Shown here piece after piece: positions 1 to 10,866 of a stretch of 64,000 nucleotides of DNA. The translations under genes and the position numbers were made by a program. The notes beneath the pieces were generated by a model, which was given only the letters and a program-made list of their open reading frames with translations, was not told the DNA's origin and did no database searches. Every line of letters begins with the position of its first letter. Position 1 is the first letter of the stretch. The stretch lies in the NCBI RefSeq assembly GCF_963966145.1, contig NC_091052.1, positions 8,804,001 to 8,868,000 of the forward strand, written 5' to 3'. The DNA comes from Tenebrio molitor. Lineage: Eukaryota; Arthropoda; Insecta; Coleoptera; Tenebrionidae.

Positions 1-1032
1 TTCGTGTGCAGAGTTGATTTGGAAGCGGGAAAACGTCAGTTAGCGGGACAGCTCGACCGTCGATGCAACTTCCAAGTGTGAAACTCGCACAGCATGAATT
101 TAGGGGCAGTTTAGACGGTGGTCCCTAACTTATCGGCGAAAATCTGACGGCAAACTGCCCGACGACAAAACCTTCCACACGCCATTTCCTGGCCACGATC
201 TAGAAAGGAAATAATTTTCTCCCCGGCGCTCGCACAAATTATATTGTTGACGCATACGTTTCGCGCAAATTAAATCTTAATAACTCTCCTTTCGCACTTT
301 ACCCTCAAAAACGACACGAATCAACTTTCTTAATTGCAACACAAAACAAAAACAACTCGATCAACTTTGACACGGATCGCGACACTAACACGTTTACGTT
401 TTGTTTGTGTCAAGCTTTGTCCAAGTAGAAATGCAGCTCGAGTCCCTCGGTGCAGCGTAAAATTTTATTTCAGTCCTTTAAAGTGCTCTTTCTAGACTAC
501 TGTTTTAGTTAACTCTACTTTGTACTTTGGTACAATGTTATTTTTCAACCAATCTCGAACTAACGCTCTCGGGCCCAGAACGACGATAGTTATTGAAAAT
601 ATTTCCTCGTACTCTGGTGGGACTGAATCGAGAATAAGTGACTCAAATTTTATCAAAACAATTTTTGTTTGCTCAATTCCACTACAAAACGACGAATAAA
701 AAATTATTTGTCAAAGAATGGGTAGTTATTGACAGTAAAATTTATTACTGCTGAGTACACAAACAATCTGTTTTACTCCAATACGGTCACTGCTTAGGTA
801 TGCAAGGGGGCTTGTGTGCAGCATCACAAATTTGTTTTTTTATTTTTATTTTATGATAACACCACAGAGGGGAACGTATTTATGGTCGGGAATCAATAAA
901 ACTATCCCTAGTATTTCTACGCACAACGGACTGAACAAGGTGCAGAATCTATTTTATCTCCGAATTTTCTACCAACAAGGTAGGTTTGAAGAATTATTGA
1001 GAATCAGGCTGCAAACAATTTTAAGACCTTAA
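1..1032. other. No recognisable feature
   Basis: The first 240 bases are somewhat G+C-richer; the rest is A+T-rich with homopolymer runs. Open frames are at most about 70 codons and show no recognisable motif. I see no inverted or tandem repeat. Confidence 0.5.
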
Positions 1033-1358
1033 CTCCTTACATAATCACACGAAACTACATTTTTGAACTCACTACCTTCAAAATGATATTTCGCGACCCC
1101 AAGAGTTAACCGCGAACGTAGTAGTGCTTCAAAATCATCCAAAAAGCATTCGCGCTTTTGAGCATTCTGAAAATAATTTGACTTGATAATAATAAAATCT
1201 GGTTTACAAAACGCCATTTCTCCAATTTGCAAACTTCGATGCGGGAAGACGTATTTGCCACATTCGCGCAAATGAAGCACTCGCTCCTTCATCGAGCCTC
1301 AAATAATGCGCTCATGCGCGAAAAATGTCTTCTCGCACGTGGTTCGTAAATAACTATT
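1033..1358 (-). repeat. Dispersed repeat R1, copy 1
   Basis: Read on the minus strand from about 1358, this stretch aligns with 50825-51030 on the plus strand. Both begin with AGTTATTTACGAACC followed by a GTGCGA-type motif, then share a region encoding FCKP(D/E)F and, further on, FLDD(F/Y)EAL(L/V)R. This copy holds an 87-codon open frame (1029-1292). Several differences between the copies are conservative at protein level (D/E, F/Y, L/V), so the ancestor was probably coding. I do not recognise the protein. It may be the tail of a transposon or a duplicated gene fragment. The low-numbered boundary is approximate. Confidence 0.6.
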
Positions 1359-1728
1359 GTTTAAAGATCAAAAATACAAATCTGTTCTATTTGCCACTAG
1401 AGCAAATTTGTTGGTTTACAAAGAATATAATAAAGTTCACAGAGAAAACAACTTGGAAAGCTTTTAGAGATCGCTTTTAGATAGGCTTTTACGTCATTGT
1501 AATAAGAAGTTGTGAATAAAAGCTCTATATTCGCCAGTTCTAATACCCATTGATTAATATTTACTGTCAACTTTTTTACCGAGGATGAAGCAATGAAACC
1601 GGAGATAAATTCATGGTCAAGGCACAAACAAATTAATTTTTTTTCTAAATATTGAAAACTAAAATTGTTTAAATCTTCACAGTTTAAAGATAATAAATGA
1701 AAAACTACCCTCCCTCATGTTATAATAT
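1359..1728. other. No recognisable feature
   Basis: A+T-rich stretch between R1 and the hAT-like MITE. A 76-codon open frame on the minus strand has no recognisable motif. Confidence 0.5.
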
Positions 1729-2090
1729 CGCGCGTTCAAATGAAATTCTTGACTGGGAAAGCGTTGGAAACCGTCAATTGTTGTGCTTTTTTAAAGCGTA
1801 GATTAATTGGAGCATGTTGACAGTTAACCTAAAATTTAGAGCCAAAAAGTCTTTCTTTTTTTTTTCTTTGCAATGTTTTACATTAAAAATAGAATAACTT
1901 AAGGGTTCCTATTCTCGAAAGAAATATCTAAGGGCACCCTTTGCTAAAAACAAACATGTTCAATTATGTCCCGCTTAAACATAAACAAATGTCATTCGCG
2001 TCAAACGGCGGGACATTCAAACTTTACACTATTCTAAACGGTTTAATTTTTCCAAGGCCTACACAGCCCAGGATTTCATTTGAACGCGAG
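1729..2090. mobile_element. hAT-like MITE
   Basis: A 362 bp element with terminal inverted repeats built on CGCGTTCAAATGAAAT: the left end runs on into TCTTGACTGGG and the right end is the inverse of a version reading TCCTGGGCTG. It is flanked by ATAATAT at 1722-1728 and 2091-2097, a 7 bp direct repeat (8 bp with one mismatch). That length suits hAT-type target duplications. The interior has no coding frame, so it is a nonautonomous copy. The family assignment rests only on the duplication length. Confidence 0.65.
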
Positions 2091-2097
2091 ATAATAT

Positions 2098-3280
2098 GAA
2101 ATTGAAAAATTAGTCAAAGTCCGATGTGACCAAAGTTCGCACGTCTTTTTTAAAATTCAATTTTGTTCCTGTTAAATTTTTTCTTCACAATCTTACTTTG
2201 AGAAATTTTACTTTTTCATAAGAATTTTTTTCGAATTTGATAAAACATATATTTTGACAAGGATGATTTTTTTAAAGAATTATGAATATGTACAAGCGAA
2301 AAAATACTCTCTCTTGATTTGATAATAATGATTCTGGTTACCTAATTAAAAATTTTGCAAACTCATAATTTTTGTCCTCGTTGCTAATCTACAATATTGA
2401 ACTCTCTCTGATATTTGTTTAATTTGGAAAAAAATTTCAAACAAAACAATTTTAACTTCTTTTTTAATTTTTTAGTTAAAAAGTGATTCACTTCACTCAA
2501 CTGCCTCGTTCTTCACCGTTTATGTAAAATTTCATATTTTGACTGGATGCCTGAAATTTTATCTAAAACTATATTTAGCTCCTGAACCCTGGATCACGAG
2601 CTTTAAATATTTACACCTCAATAAACTTTATTAAAGTCTCATGTTTTATTCAATACTTAATAGTAACATAATATTATTTTTGCATTTTATTTTACGTGGG
2701 AACCTCAAAATTAAAATGTAACAACCCTGACACATCGTAGGGCTCCTTTAAACAACAGAAAAATCGAATCTCATTTTTAGCTCTAATATAGTGGTAGTAC
2801 GATTATCTTCGACGATATCTACGAGTGTAACCGATCTACAGGTTGACGAGTTGAATGTGCTACTCTGGTTTCACGAGTCGTATCATCGATTATTAATCAC
2901 ATTACGAGTTTGATGAGAGAACATCATAAATAATAAATGAGGGACATTTAACTTCATATAAACAGACTGCTGGTTTTGCAGCACGAGGCTTCTTCACACC
3001 CGTGAGAAATTGTCCCTTTTCCGTAATTGTTACACAACATACTGTTTACACGTGTAATAAAATTGTAAAAATTAGTACAGTTGAATTATTAACTAGCCGA
3101 GAACGGGTGCAACAAATTAATGACTCCGTTCTCGGTGCATTTGTCGCGCTAATACTCGTACGTCCCATTTGCACACGAAAACAATTTCAATTTTTCCAGT
3201 TCGAAATTAGCCTCCGCGACTACATGCGTTCATTGTGCTGTTATTTTTCCACTTCATTTGCAGCACATTTCAACATTTGA
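2098..3280. other. Unique A+T-rich DNA
   Basis: No element or gene recognised apart from the hairpin listed at 3096-3135. The 92-codon frame at 3002-3280 has no recognisable motif. Confidence 0.5.
3096..3135. repeat. Short hairpin
   Basis: A 10 bp perfect stem (CCGAGAACGG pairing with CCGTTCTCGG) around a 19-base loop. It lies in unique sequence, so it may be a regulatory or structural element, or chance. Confidence 0.4.
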
Positions 3281-3400
3281 ATGCACCCAGCACAAAAAGC
3301 CTAGAACAAATAGTTTTCCACTTTTGTTAAAGCGCCATTCGCATTTTTCCCCACACAAAAAACACCTCCTGACAGACGTGCCCTTTGTGTCTGGGTGCAT
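3281..3400. repeat. 120 bp segment bounded by an inverted repeat
   Basis: ATGCACCCAGCACAAAAAG at the left is mirrored near-perfectly by the inverse at the right, reading CTTTGTGTCTGGGTGCAT. About 85 bases separate the arms. There is no clear target duplication. It could be a very short MITE or a stem-forming unit. Confidence 0.4.
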
Positions 3401-4393
3401 CGTGGATAGCGACCCGAACAGACAACCTTCGAGGTTCCCAACCGGCTAATTTCAGGCCACTTAAGCGAAGAATCGTGTAATTGTGAACCCGGCTTTATTT
3501 CTTGTGTGCGCGACGGCGGCGCTGACAGCCACCGTGAGCCTGTTTGACTTTAATTTGACTCGAAACGGCTCGGAATATTCATCAATTTGTTCTCGAATTT
3601 CATTTGTCAGATGATATTTTATGGAAGATTGTTCTCATGTCTCGCAACTTTTATTTGTCTTCTCTTTAATATGTCACGCTCTCGTACGTCTATAAATTCG
3701 CCGGATGGATTTCGCAAAATATGAGCGTCGTTCGACGCCACCGCGCAAAAAGAAAAATCACGACGTCCTCACTTGCCTAACACGCGGAGGCGGCGCCGTT
3801 AACTCTACACCCCACACGACAAAAAGAACCCAAATTAACTTCCAGACTTTGTAGTGCAAAAATTTAGACTTACATTGTCGCTTACTTCGCTTACAAAATT
3901 GTTTCGTTTGGAAATCTACAGTTAAGATTCTTTGTCAACACTTGACCTCTGCACTTCCCAGGTTTTGTGAATACATAAACAATAATGCAAATTTTATGCG
4001 CTCGAGAGGGGGCCAGGTGCTGACCCCTTTGAATCTCTCGTGCTCCGCCTATGGTTACACTTCTGTGACAAGTTCATAAAACAAGATTATCATCTCTTGT
4101 TCTTGTACCGAAAGACTGTTCTAGTGTAACGAATGCAGCGTGCTAGTCTGCGGTCAGGTGTACATGAGTCCAACATGCAGGAAGAATATTTTTGTAGCTT
4201 CCGTTCAAAAGTTATCCAACATTCCAGATTAAAAAAATGAAATAAAAGCAAAAAAAGGACATGAAAACCTTCTCGAAAATTTTTATTTCCGGGTCCGGGA
4301 TCCCAATAAGACCCGTGGGAGATCTAGCAGCATTGACTTAATTAATTCAAACCTACATCTATCTTTTTAGAGTGACTGATAACATTTTGAATA
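3401..4393. other. Unique DNA, moderately G+C-rich
   Basis: No coding frame, repeat or RNA gene recognised. The stretch 3480-3850 is G+C-richer than its neighbours, as conserved noncoding DNA often is; that reading is inference only. Confidence 0.4.
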
Positions 4394-4570
4394 TATCGGA
4401 TGTTCGTTTAAATTTAAATAAAGAGTCGATTGTGAACGCACCAAGGATCACGGACCAGTTGTATAAATATAACCTCACTTTTTGCGTTGTTTGTGTTTTT
4501 ACTCTGCAGACTGATGAGTGGCGCGTTCACAATCGACTCTTCAAGGCCAACTTTAAATGAACACCCGATA
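4394..4570. mobile_element. Foldback MITE family F, copy 1
   Basis: A 177 bp element with outer inverted repeats of the type TATCGGGTGTTCATTTA. Inside these lies a second inverted pair, GAGTCGATTGTGAACGC and GCGTTCACAATCGACTC. The core between them (CCTCACTTTTTGCGTTG and following, then CTGCAGACTGA) is shared with the copy at 13415-13623. The two copies share ends and core but differ in arm length, as expected of independent insertions of one nonautonomous family. A 62-codon frame inside is a by-product. Confidence 0.8.
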
Positions 4571-7477
4571 CGTAACTAATAATTGCGTGCTCTTAGTCAG
4601 GACACAGCTTTCAAATTTTTGTGTATTGAGGATAATAATTGAAAATTCCAGATAAATTGGGATGATTGGGTGAAATAGGTCACGCTGGCCTCGACCAGGA
4701 AGTGAAAGAAAACGTGAAATCTGATTTGCAATTCAGCGATCGCGTTTTGGTGGACTGAAGAAGCCTTTCTCATTAAGCCAATGAAATTACCATCACCGTC
4801 AATTTTATTGGAGTTATCGTGAAATTATTTATCGCCGCGATAATTAAATGTCAGAGTAGTAGTGAGTTTCAGACAGAATCCAATTAAATAATAAAATACA
4901 AGATAAAATTAAAGAAGGGTCTCCTCACGCGATTCCCTAACGAGCCTTTCACGCAATCGAAAAAAATGTACAAAACGAACACGACATAAGACCGTATTAG
5001 TGTAAACGTTGTGCTTCGTTGCCAATAATAAAAGTTGAACGTGTGGACTTGGGGCAATTAACCCCCGGTTGCGCCACTCCCGTATATTTATTTATAATCC
5101 GCAGGAAAGTTACATCCGAGTGCGCAAAGTAGCATCATGGATTTGGTCTTTTTGTGCGGGTAATGATGCATTTATTAATAATAATTTACCGGCGAGAATT
5201 TAATTAAAATGTGAATTTTAAGTGGGTACAATATTGGCCGGTTAGTGTAACACGTTGGGTGATTTTTCTACCATTTAAAAATGTGTTCGCGTTATCACGC
5301 AGATTAGCCATATATCAGCGGCAACGATGGGTTAATTGTTGGAAATGCAAATATTCCCAGTCGATGTGGTTCATTTTGAAATATTTATTCCCAACAGGTT
5401 CTTCTTAACGTGTTCTTCATTAATAAATCAACACAGCGTAATAATTTAGCTGCCTGAGTTCAGGTAATTGCTTTGTTTGTAGCTATGCAGCAGTATGTTG
5501 ATATTGAGTTCAATAAATCCATTACGTTTTATTATGTAAATTACATTTTCGATACTAGGTTGTCGTTAGCGAAAATTTATTGATTTACATGAACAGCCCC
5601 AGGGTTAACAAGCATTTTTTGCCGCGCGGTACCGAGTTCTACAATTTGAACAGTATTTCACTGTCGATTCCTATCCAGCCAAAAAGATGTCTTTTTTACA
5701 ACGACTAGTTCAAACGTAGATCCCGATGATACCTCTTTTGACACCGCAAAAATCCACCATCATTATTCCCTCGTTCACAATAAACTCTCCTCCTCGTTAA
5801 ATATTATTACAACGGAGTAACCATTCTTGCGGCTTAATAGAACCTCTTCATTACGCTCAAAATTTCAAATGGACCGCAGTAATTACGGACAGCAAATAGG
5901 CAGTAAAAGACGCAAATAAATTATATGTAGGTGTGTGCTTTATTACATCTTTAATTATACCCCGAGATACTTCTTCGGCCCAGAGTCCATTTGCAAACGT
6001 TAATTAATTGGGGAATTTTCAAAATGTATTTTCGGGGTTCGAAGATCTCGTTTGGCTTTTCGATATGGTGTGAAAGCAATTTGACGGATGGACGTCCCGC
6101 TGGGTGCAACCACGGCACTTGGACCACTAATGAGACCGCAAATCCAAAATTCTATGTCATTTTGTGGCGTAATAACCGAATTCAATAGTGAAGTATTTGT
6201 TGGGTGCTGCCCCGACAAACAAGATCCGACAAAGAATCAAATGTAATATTTAAATCCGAGAATTTTAATGATTGTGTTATTTATTGTGGACACAAATCAT
6301 CCACACACAAAAAATAATAAGTACACTACCGTGGTCGTTAGGATTTTTGGTCGGAAAAAAATTCGACAAAATAACAATGAATAAAAATCTGATTATCACA
6401 ACCTAGATACAAAAGGAACTAGTTATTAGAAGTTGGCGTTTTTTTAAGTGTTTTTTAGGAGCGGTTGTTGGAGCTTTGTTGTACCCAATCATTAGTGTGG
6501 GATTTACAAGGAATATTAGCTTGTAGCTGTTATAATTGTTTCATAAATAAACGCGCGGCAGCATTTTGGAAAAGCTAACGTCAGGTCACAAGTGATAGAT
6601 TTTTGGACGAAAGTGAAACGCCTCTACACTTCATGACTATTTAAGCGTCGCCTTACGAAGATATCTCTGTTGATGGCGATTTTAATAAATAATCCGCAAC
6701 ATCCGCACACGAACGGTGAAGGTTTGCGAACGCTCAACGTCGATCTCTTTAGTTATTTAGATCAGACGCAAGTGCTCGTATCTCTCGAGAACAGATTATC
6801 CACTGATGAATGCAGTTCTTGTTGGGAAATTTTGCACAAATACTTGTTCGACACCTCCGACGGACCGCCAAGCAGCGAATGCAACAGACCGACAGTCGGG
6901 AAGAATTTCAATGAATCCTGGATAGGAAACTGGAAGTTTTCAGACGGGAATTGTGGAATAAATCTTGCAAAACTAGCAAGTTTAATAACGTAATTTGTCT
7001 TCATTACAAATGGAAATGCAATCAGCTGTCGGTGAATATAATTGGAGGATCGGGGATGTGCTGGCAACTGCGAGCAAGAAGTGCAGACAATGGATTGATT
7101 TTTTGGGAGTTTTTCGAAAACTGGAAAAGTTGGGTTGAAGAGGGTCATTTTGTGAAGAGGAATCGGGTTGTACCACAATCATCGTCGTAGGTTCTTTAGT
7201 AAGGAAATAAAATTTCTGTTCTATCACCCAATTGTGAGAAATTTGAGGAAAAAATAGAAAGATTGATCAAGTTTCATGCTCGATAATTCAGTTCTCCTGG
7301 ACCAAATTCATGATATCAAATTTATCAGATATACAGGACGAATCCAGTTACTAAAATAATTCGTCTAAGAGTAACGAAATCTCCTGTCAATCAAAAGAGA
7401 TTTGGACTCCCCAAAAATTAGAAGTGGTCCAACTTTCCCACAAATGACCTAGCTTGTCGATAATATAGTAGTTTATT
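4571..7477. other. Unique DNA without a recognisable gene
   Basis: Contains overlapping opposite-strand frames of 107 codons (6670-6993, plus) and 138 codons (6762-7178, minus). Neither shows a recognisable domain, and overlapping frames of this size on both strands are expected by chance in a locally less A+T-rich patch. No repeats seen. Confidence 0.4.
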
Positions 7478-7602
7478 TGACGAGTTCTTGTGTAAATTGG
7501 GGTTTTTTGGCACGAGTGGGCCAGTTTAAAACGCGAGTGGAACGAGCGTTTCAAAGACCCACGAGTGCCAAAAAGGTCCAATTTACACACGAACAAGTTG
7601 AA
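7478..7602. repeat. CG-rich quasi-palindrome (CGAG-apex class)
   Basis: The left arm (GTGTAAATTGG, then TTTTTTGGCACGAGTGGG) is mirrored by the right arm (CCCACGAGTGCCAAAAA, then CCAATTTACACAC). The apex is rich in CGAGTGG and AACGAGCG. Total length is about 125 bp, with arms of about 45 bp. The CGAGTGGAA apex motif also appears in the arms of the large palindrome at 47.7 kb. Open frames on both strands here are by-products. Likely a foldback element. Confidence 0.65.
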
Positions 7603-8139
7603 TACAACGTTTTTTTGTTCGACGAGCCCCTTAAAGGCTCCAAATCGCTCAAAATCTTTAAAATTAGCTTGACGTTTCGTTTTGACAAGTGGCGACATTT
7701 ATCAAAATCCGTTCACATAGGAGAAAATTCTCAAATTCTGACAGTGTCGAACAAAAAAGATTTTTACAAAGGGATTTCAGAATGAAGAAAATTAATTGAT
7801 CTAGACTCTTTTTAAGGTGATTAGATGAAAATCAGTAAAATAGGTTTTGGTAATTATTCGAAAGTTGGAAACAAGACACATTCGGGGCAAAAATAAGTAA
7901 TTTGCGAAGATTGCTGGAATTTCTGTTGTGTTTAATAAGTAACCATTTGAAAATATGAATGAACTGAAAAATTTCCAAAAAGGAAATTTTCGATTTTAAG
8001 CAAAATTCTCTCTCAAATTCGATGAAAATCAGACTTGATTAAACCAGAAATGAAATATCAGAAGTTTGCTCTACAATAAAAAAAAAACATAGGTAAGAGG
8101 AATCCAATTCTAGAGCTACAAAATAGGAATATGTATGTA
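7603..8139. other. No recognisable feature
   Basis: A+T-rich sequence between the palindrome and the MITE. Nothing identified. Confidence 0.5.
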
Positions 8140-8385
8140 CAGTATTCTCAAATTTGTTGTAGGTCGTAAAATTTTATGGTTAAAAATCTTGCGGGGCTTA
8201 TAAATCCTTGTTACCACTCGCAGGTAATATTTTAAGCAGGATTGTATTGTACATTTTGAATATTTGCATTGTATGGCAAATGGCACGCGCCGCTTTCCAA
8301 CCTTTTCAAACCGAAATATTGTGCCCGATAATTCCTCATAGTATGCAATAAAATTTTACGACCTACAAGCAAATTGAGAAAACTA
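8140..8385. mobile_element. MITE with TA target duplication
   Basis: A 246 bp element. TA at 8138-8139 precedes CAGTATTCTCAAATTTG and then TTGTAGGTCGTAAAATTTTA. The right end is the inverse (TAAAATTTTACGACCTACAA, then CAAATTGAG), closing at 8385 before TA. Inverted repeats of about 45 bp and the TA duplication point to a Tc1/mariner-type element. No coding remains. Confidence 0.75.
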
Positions 8386-9045
8386 TACATGGTCCAATTT
8401 GATCAAAAATAGACTGAACCAAATCAAAACTGTTCAGTGATAAGTAATTTGACGGAAACACTTCAACTAATGGCGTGGAAGCCGTTCTAAAATATGTACT
8501 TTGATAAACAAAATTGTTTATATATTTTTTTTAATTGTGAACACTAGGTCAGAGGTAATTGGTCCGAAAATATGCGAACGTAAATCCAACAGTACTAGCA
8601 GTGTTATCCATTTGTTCTAAAAGTCAGCCACGACAATCTGCAAATTTCAATTTCAAAAAACATCGAATATTTTTCAAAATCAAAGTCAAGTTTGTTAATT
8701 TAACGAACTGAATTTAGAAATTTCAGCTCCAGGTACAAGATTAGATATTTTCACTAGAACGCGCAGAAAATTGTGAAACCATTATCAAATGTAAACCTTG
8801 ATCATTCGGCTCTATTGGACTGAATTTCAGATTATTCTCGTAACTGTCACATTTGTCAAGAAAGCAAAATTAAGCCAAAACCAAAAAAGTCTTTCAAATT
8901 CGAAATAGTGCAGTTTTGACCAAAACGATTCTATCAATAATCAGAGATGAAATTAAATGATTCACCATTTAAATATTTGGTTAGCAAGAAAAAGCAGTTA
9001 TTAGACCATTTGGACATCATACTAACTTTTTGTCGGCTGTGAAAA
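8386..9045. other. No recognisable feature
   Basis: A+T-rich. No repeats or coding motifs found. Confidence 0.5.
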
Positions 9046-9479
9046 TGCAACGTGTCTCAGAAATAAGTACATAAATTTTAACTGGTAATAGAACTCGTTA
9101 ATAGCAACAATATATTTAAATATATTTTTCTCCTAAACGTTATAGTTATCCAATTAAAATTATTGAAAGATTTGGCACAAATTTCGTTACCCACCTATGG
9201 GGATTATGTAATGCACTTGCTTCGCCGATGCCGATAACGATAAGTGAAGACCAAAAAACAAATACAAGAAAACTGTCGCTTGTTTCTTGCGACTAATTGG
9301 AAGAGAAAAAAGAAAATCATATGGCAGATATTAAATGAAAACAATTTTAATAATAAATATTTTAAAGTGACCCTAATGAATCGCCCATACCCAAATGATG
9401 ACAAAATGTCTCTTGAAATTAGTGTATTAATCCGTAAAAATTCTCATGAAGTAATTAGAGTAATCGTAATCACTAACCA

Positions 9480-9640
9480 TTACAAGAAGTGTTCAAAGTG
9501 ACCGCCGTTATTGTCAATAGCTACAATAATGAAGACGCCGACGAAATAATTCTTCCACTCTTTCAAACATTCCTTCAAGTCCTTCATATACCCCCACAAG
9601 AAGTAGCACGGAAATTCACCATTCACTAACACAATATGTA
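9480..9640 (-). pseudogene. Transposase C-terminal fragment
   Basis: Read on the minus strand, the frame contains CYFLWGYMKDLKE and ends with NNGGHFEHFL and a stop at 9480-9482. FLWGY followed by a terminal NGGHFEHLL is a well-known signature of insect Tc1/mariner-superfamily transposases, where the first motif follows the last catalytic Asp. Between the two motifs only about 25 residues remain, fewer than the family usually has, so there is an internal deletion. The upstream catalytic core is missing, cut off by the MITE at 9641. It is a relic that cannot encode an active enzyme. Confidence 0.7.
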
Positions 9641-9849
9641 CAGTCGTTGGACAAATAAAACTGGGACAAAAATGACAATCACGTAAGTCCAAATTTACAA
9701 ATTTGCATCGTTTAATTACGGCTTTATTACAAATAGGTTAAGTTTGGTATGACATATTATGTAGAAAGTGACAAATATACTGACAATTCAATGGTTTGAT
9801 TTACATAGATTAAATTTTAAGTGTCCCAGTTTTATTTGTCCACCGACCG
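9641..9849. mobile_element. Nested Tc1-like MITE
   Basis: A 209 bp element flanked by TA (9639-9640 and 9850-9851). The ends are CAGTCGTTGGACAAATAAAA, then CTGGGACA, and the inverse at the right (TGTCCCAGTTTTATTTGTCC, then ACCGACCG). It has no coding capacity. It sits inside the decayed transposon and interrupts its transposase frame, so it is the younger insertion. Confidence 0.85.
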
Positions 9850-10244
9850 TACATATGTATTCACTATTCGCAAATAAACTCTCATCTTTACAAAATTTTA
9901 GCTTAAATCACAGAATCAACACGTAAGCACCTGCCTTGTGGAGTCGGACAAAACTAACTAAAAACTACACCTCGGCCGCAGAGCGGAAAAAGTGTATTCT
10001 AAAAACACAATGTTTTGCGTTGATTTTACAAAAAGTATTATTTCACGGTCACTGTCATTGGGGGAAAATACTTAAATGAAAATTATATTTCGAAAAAATG
10101 GTACATAAAAATTTTGTTGTTCTTGACGAGAACTGTCACTGGTTAAAATTAATGTACTTAGTTCTGAGACACGTTGTATATCGGGCTCAATACGTGGATA
10201 GCAAACAAATTAAATTGTATCAATAAGTAAACACAATCATCTTT

Positions 10245-10866
10245 GGTCAGCTTAATATTTGTGGATATTCTAAATAAATAGTCATGAAACAAAGTAATTG
10301 CCTGGTCAGCAGGATTATAAAATTGATCAGCAACAAAATAATATCCATAACCTATAATATCTATGTTTACATATTAAAATCATAGTCAGCAGACAAATTA
10401 AAATGAACTATTCTATATTCACTTCAGCTTTATAGGTTTAATTAATTTAATAAATGATTTGTTAAAATTTGAATTAGAAATTTCAAATGATTTAGCTAGT
10501 TTACTTTATCTCCGCTCGTCAACACAGATAATAACTTTATCTGCCGCTCGTCAGCTCCTCAGATTCCATGGCAATGAAGTAACACTTTAGCATTATCAAT
10601 CCAGCAGTATAATGTCATATTTTGTCGACGTTTGAAAAAAAAATTACGGCTTGCCAAAATTTTATTAAACCTGACTCTTTATTACATGCTTATATTGCTG
10701 CAATGTATATATTTAATTAGCTATAGAAATAACTTTAGAGCTGCCTAATATGACACTATTTGCTGATCAATCTTGTAGTTGCTGACCACAAGTGGCGGCT
10801 CAACTAACTATATTTGCCGGCAGAAAACATTTCAGAGCTGACCAAAACCTCAATATTATGCTGACC
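10245..10866. mobile_element. Element with iterated GGTCAGC motifs
   Basis: The left end reads GGTCAGCTTAATATT and the right end is its inverse (AATATTATGCTGACC). Inside the left half are further direct copies: GGTCAGC at 10304, GATCAGC at 10325, AGTCAGC at 10384 and CGTCAGC near 10549. The right half carries the inverse: GCTGATC at 10762, GCTGACC at 10781, 10838 and 10860. Such subterminal iterations are typical transposase-binding sites in hAT-like and other DNA transposons. No coding frame, and no convincing target duplication. Confidence 0.65.

Larger units (their letters stand above)
9046..10177 (-). mobile_element. Decayed Tc1/mariner-like transposon
   Basis: About 1.1 kb with inverted ends. 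The left reads CAACGTGTCTCAGAA, then AATTTTAACTGGTAATAGA. The right is the inverse of CAACGTGTCTCAGAACTAAG, then AATTTTAACCAGTGACAG. A transposase C-terminus lies on the minus strand (9480-9640). A 209 bp MITE is nested at 9641-9849. The inner part of the terminal repeat (TTTTAACTGGTAATAGAACT) recurs in the MITE at 20213 and, more diverged, in the one at 12930, linking these families. Most of the transposase is deleted. Confidence 0.7.

Noticed and set aside
6762..7178. 138-codon minus-strand frame with a 107-codon plus-strand frame across it
   Set aside because: Neither shows motifs or a credible context; mutual overlap points to chance.
7387..7785. Two overlapping frames of about 100 codons
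   Set aside because: They cross the quasi-palindrome at 7478-7602, which makes the strands resemble each other.
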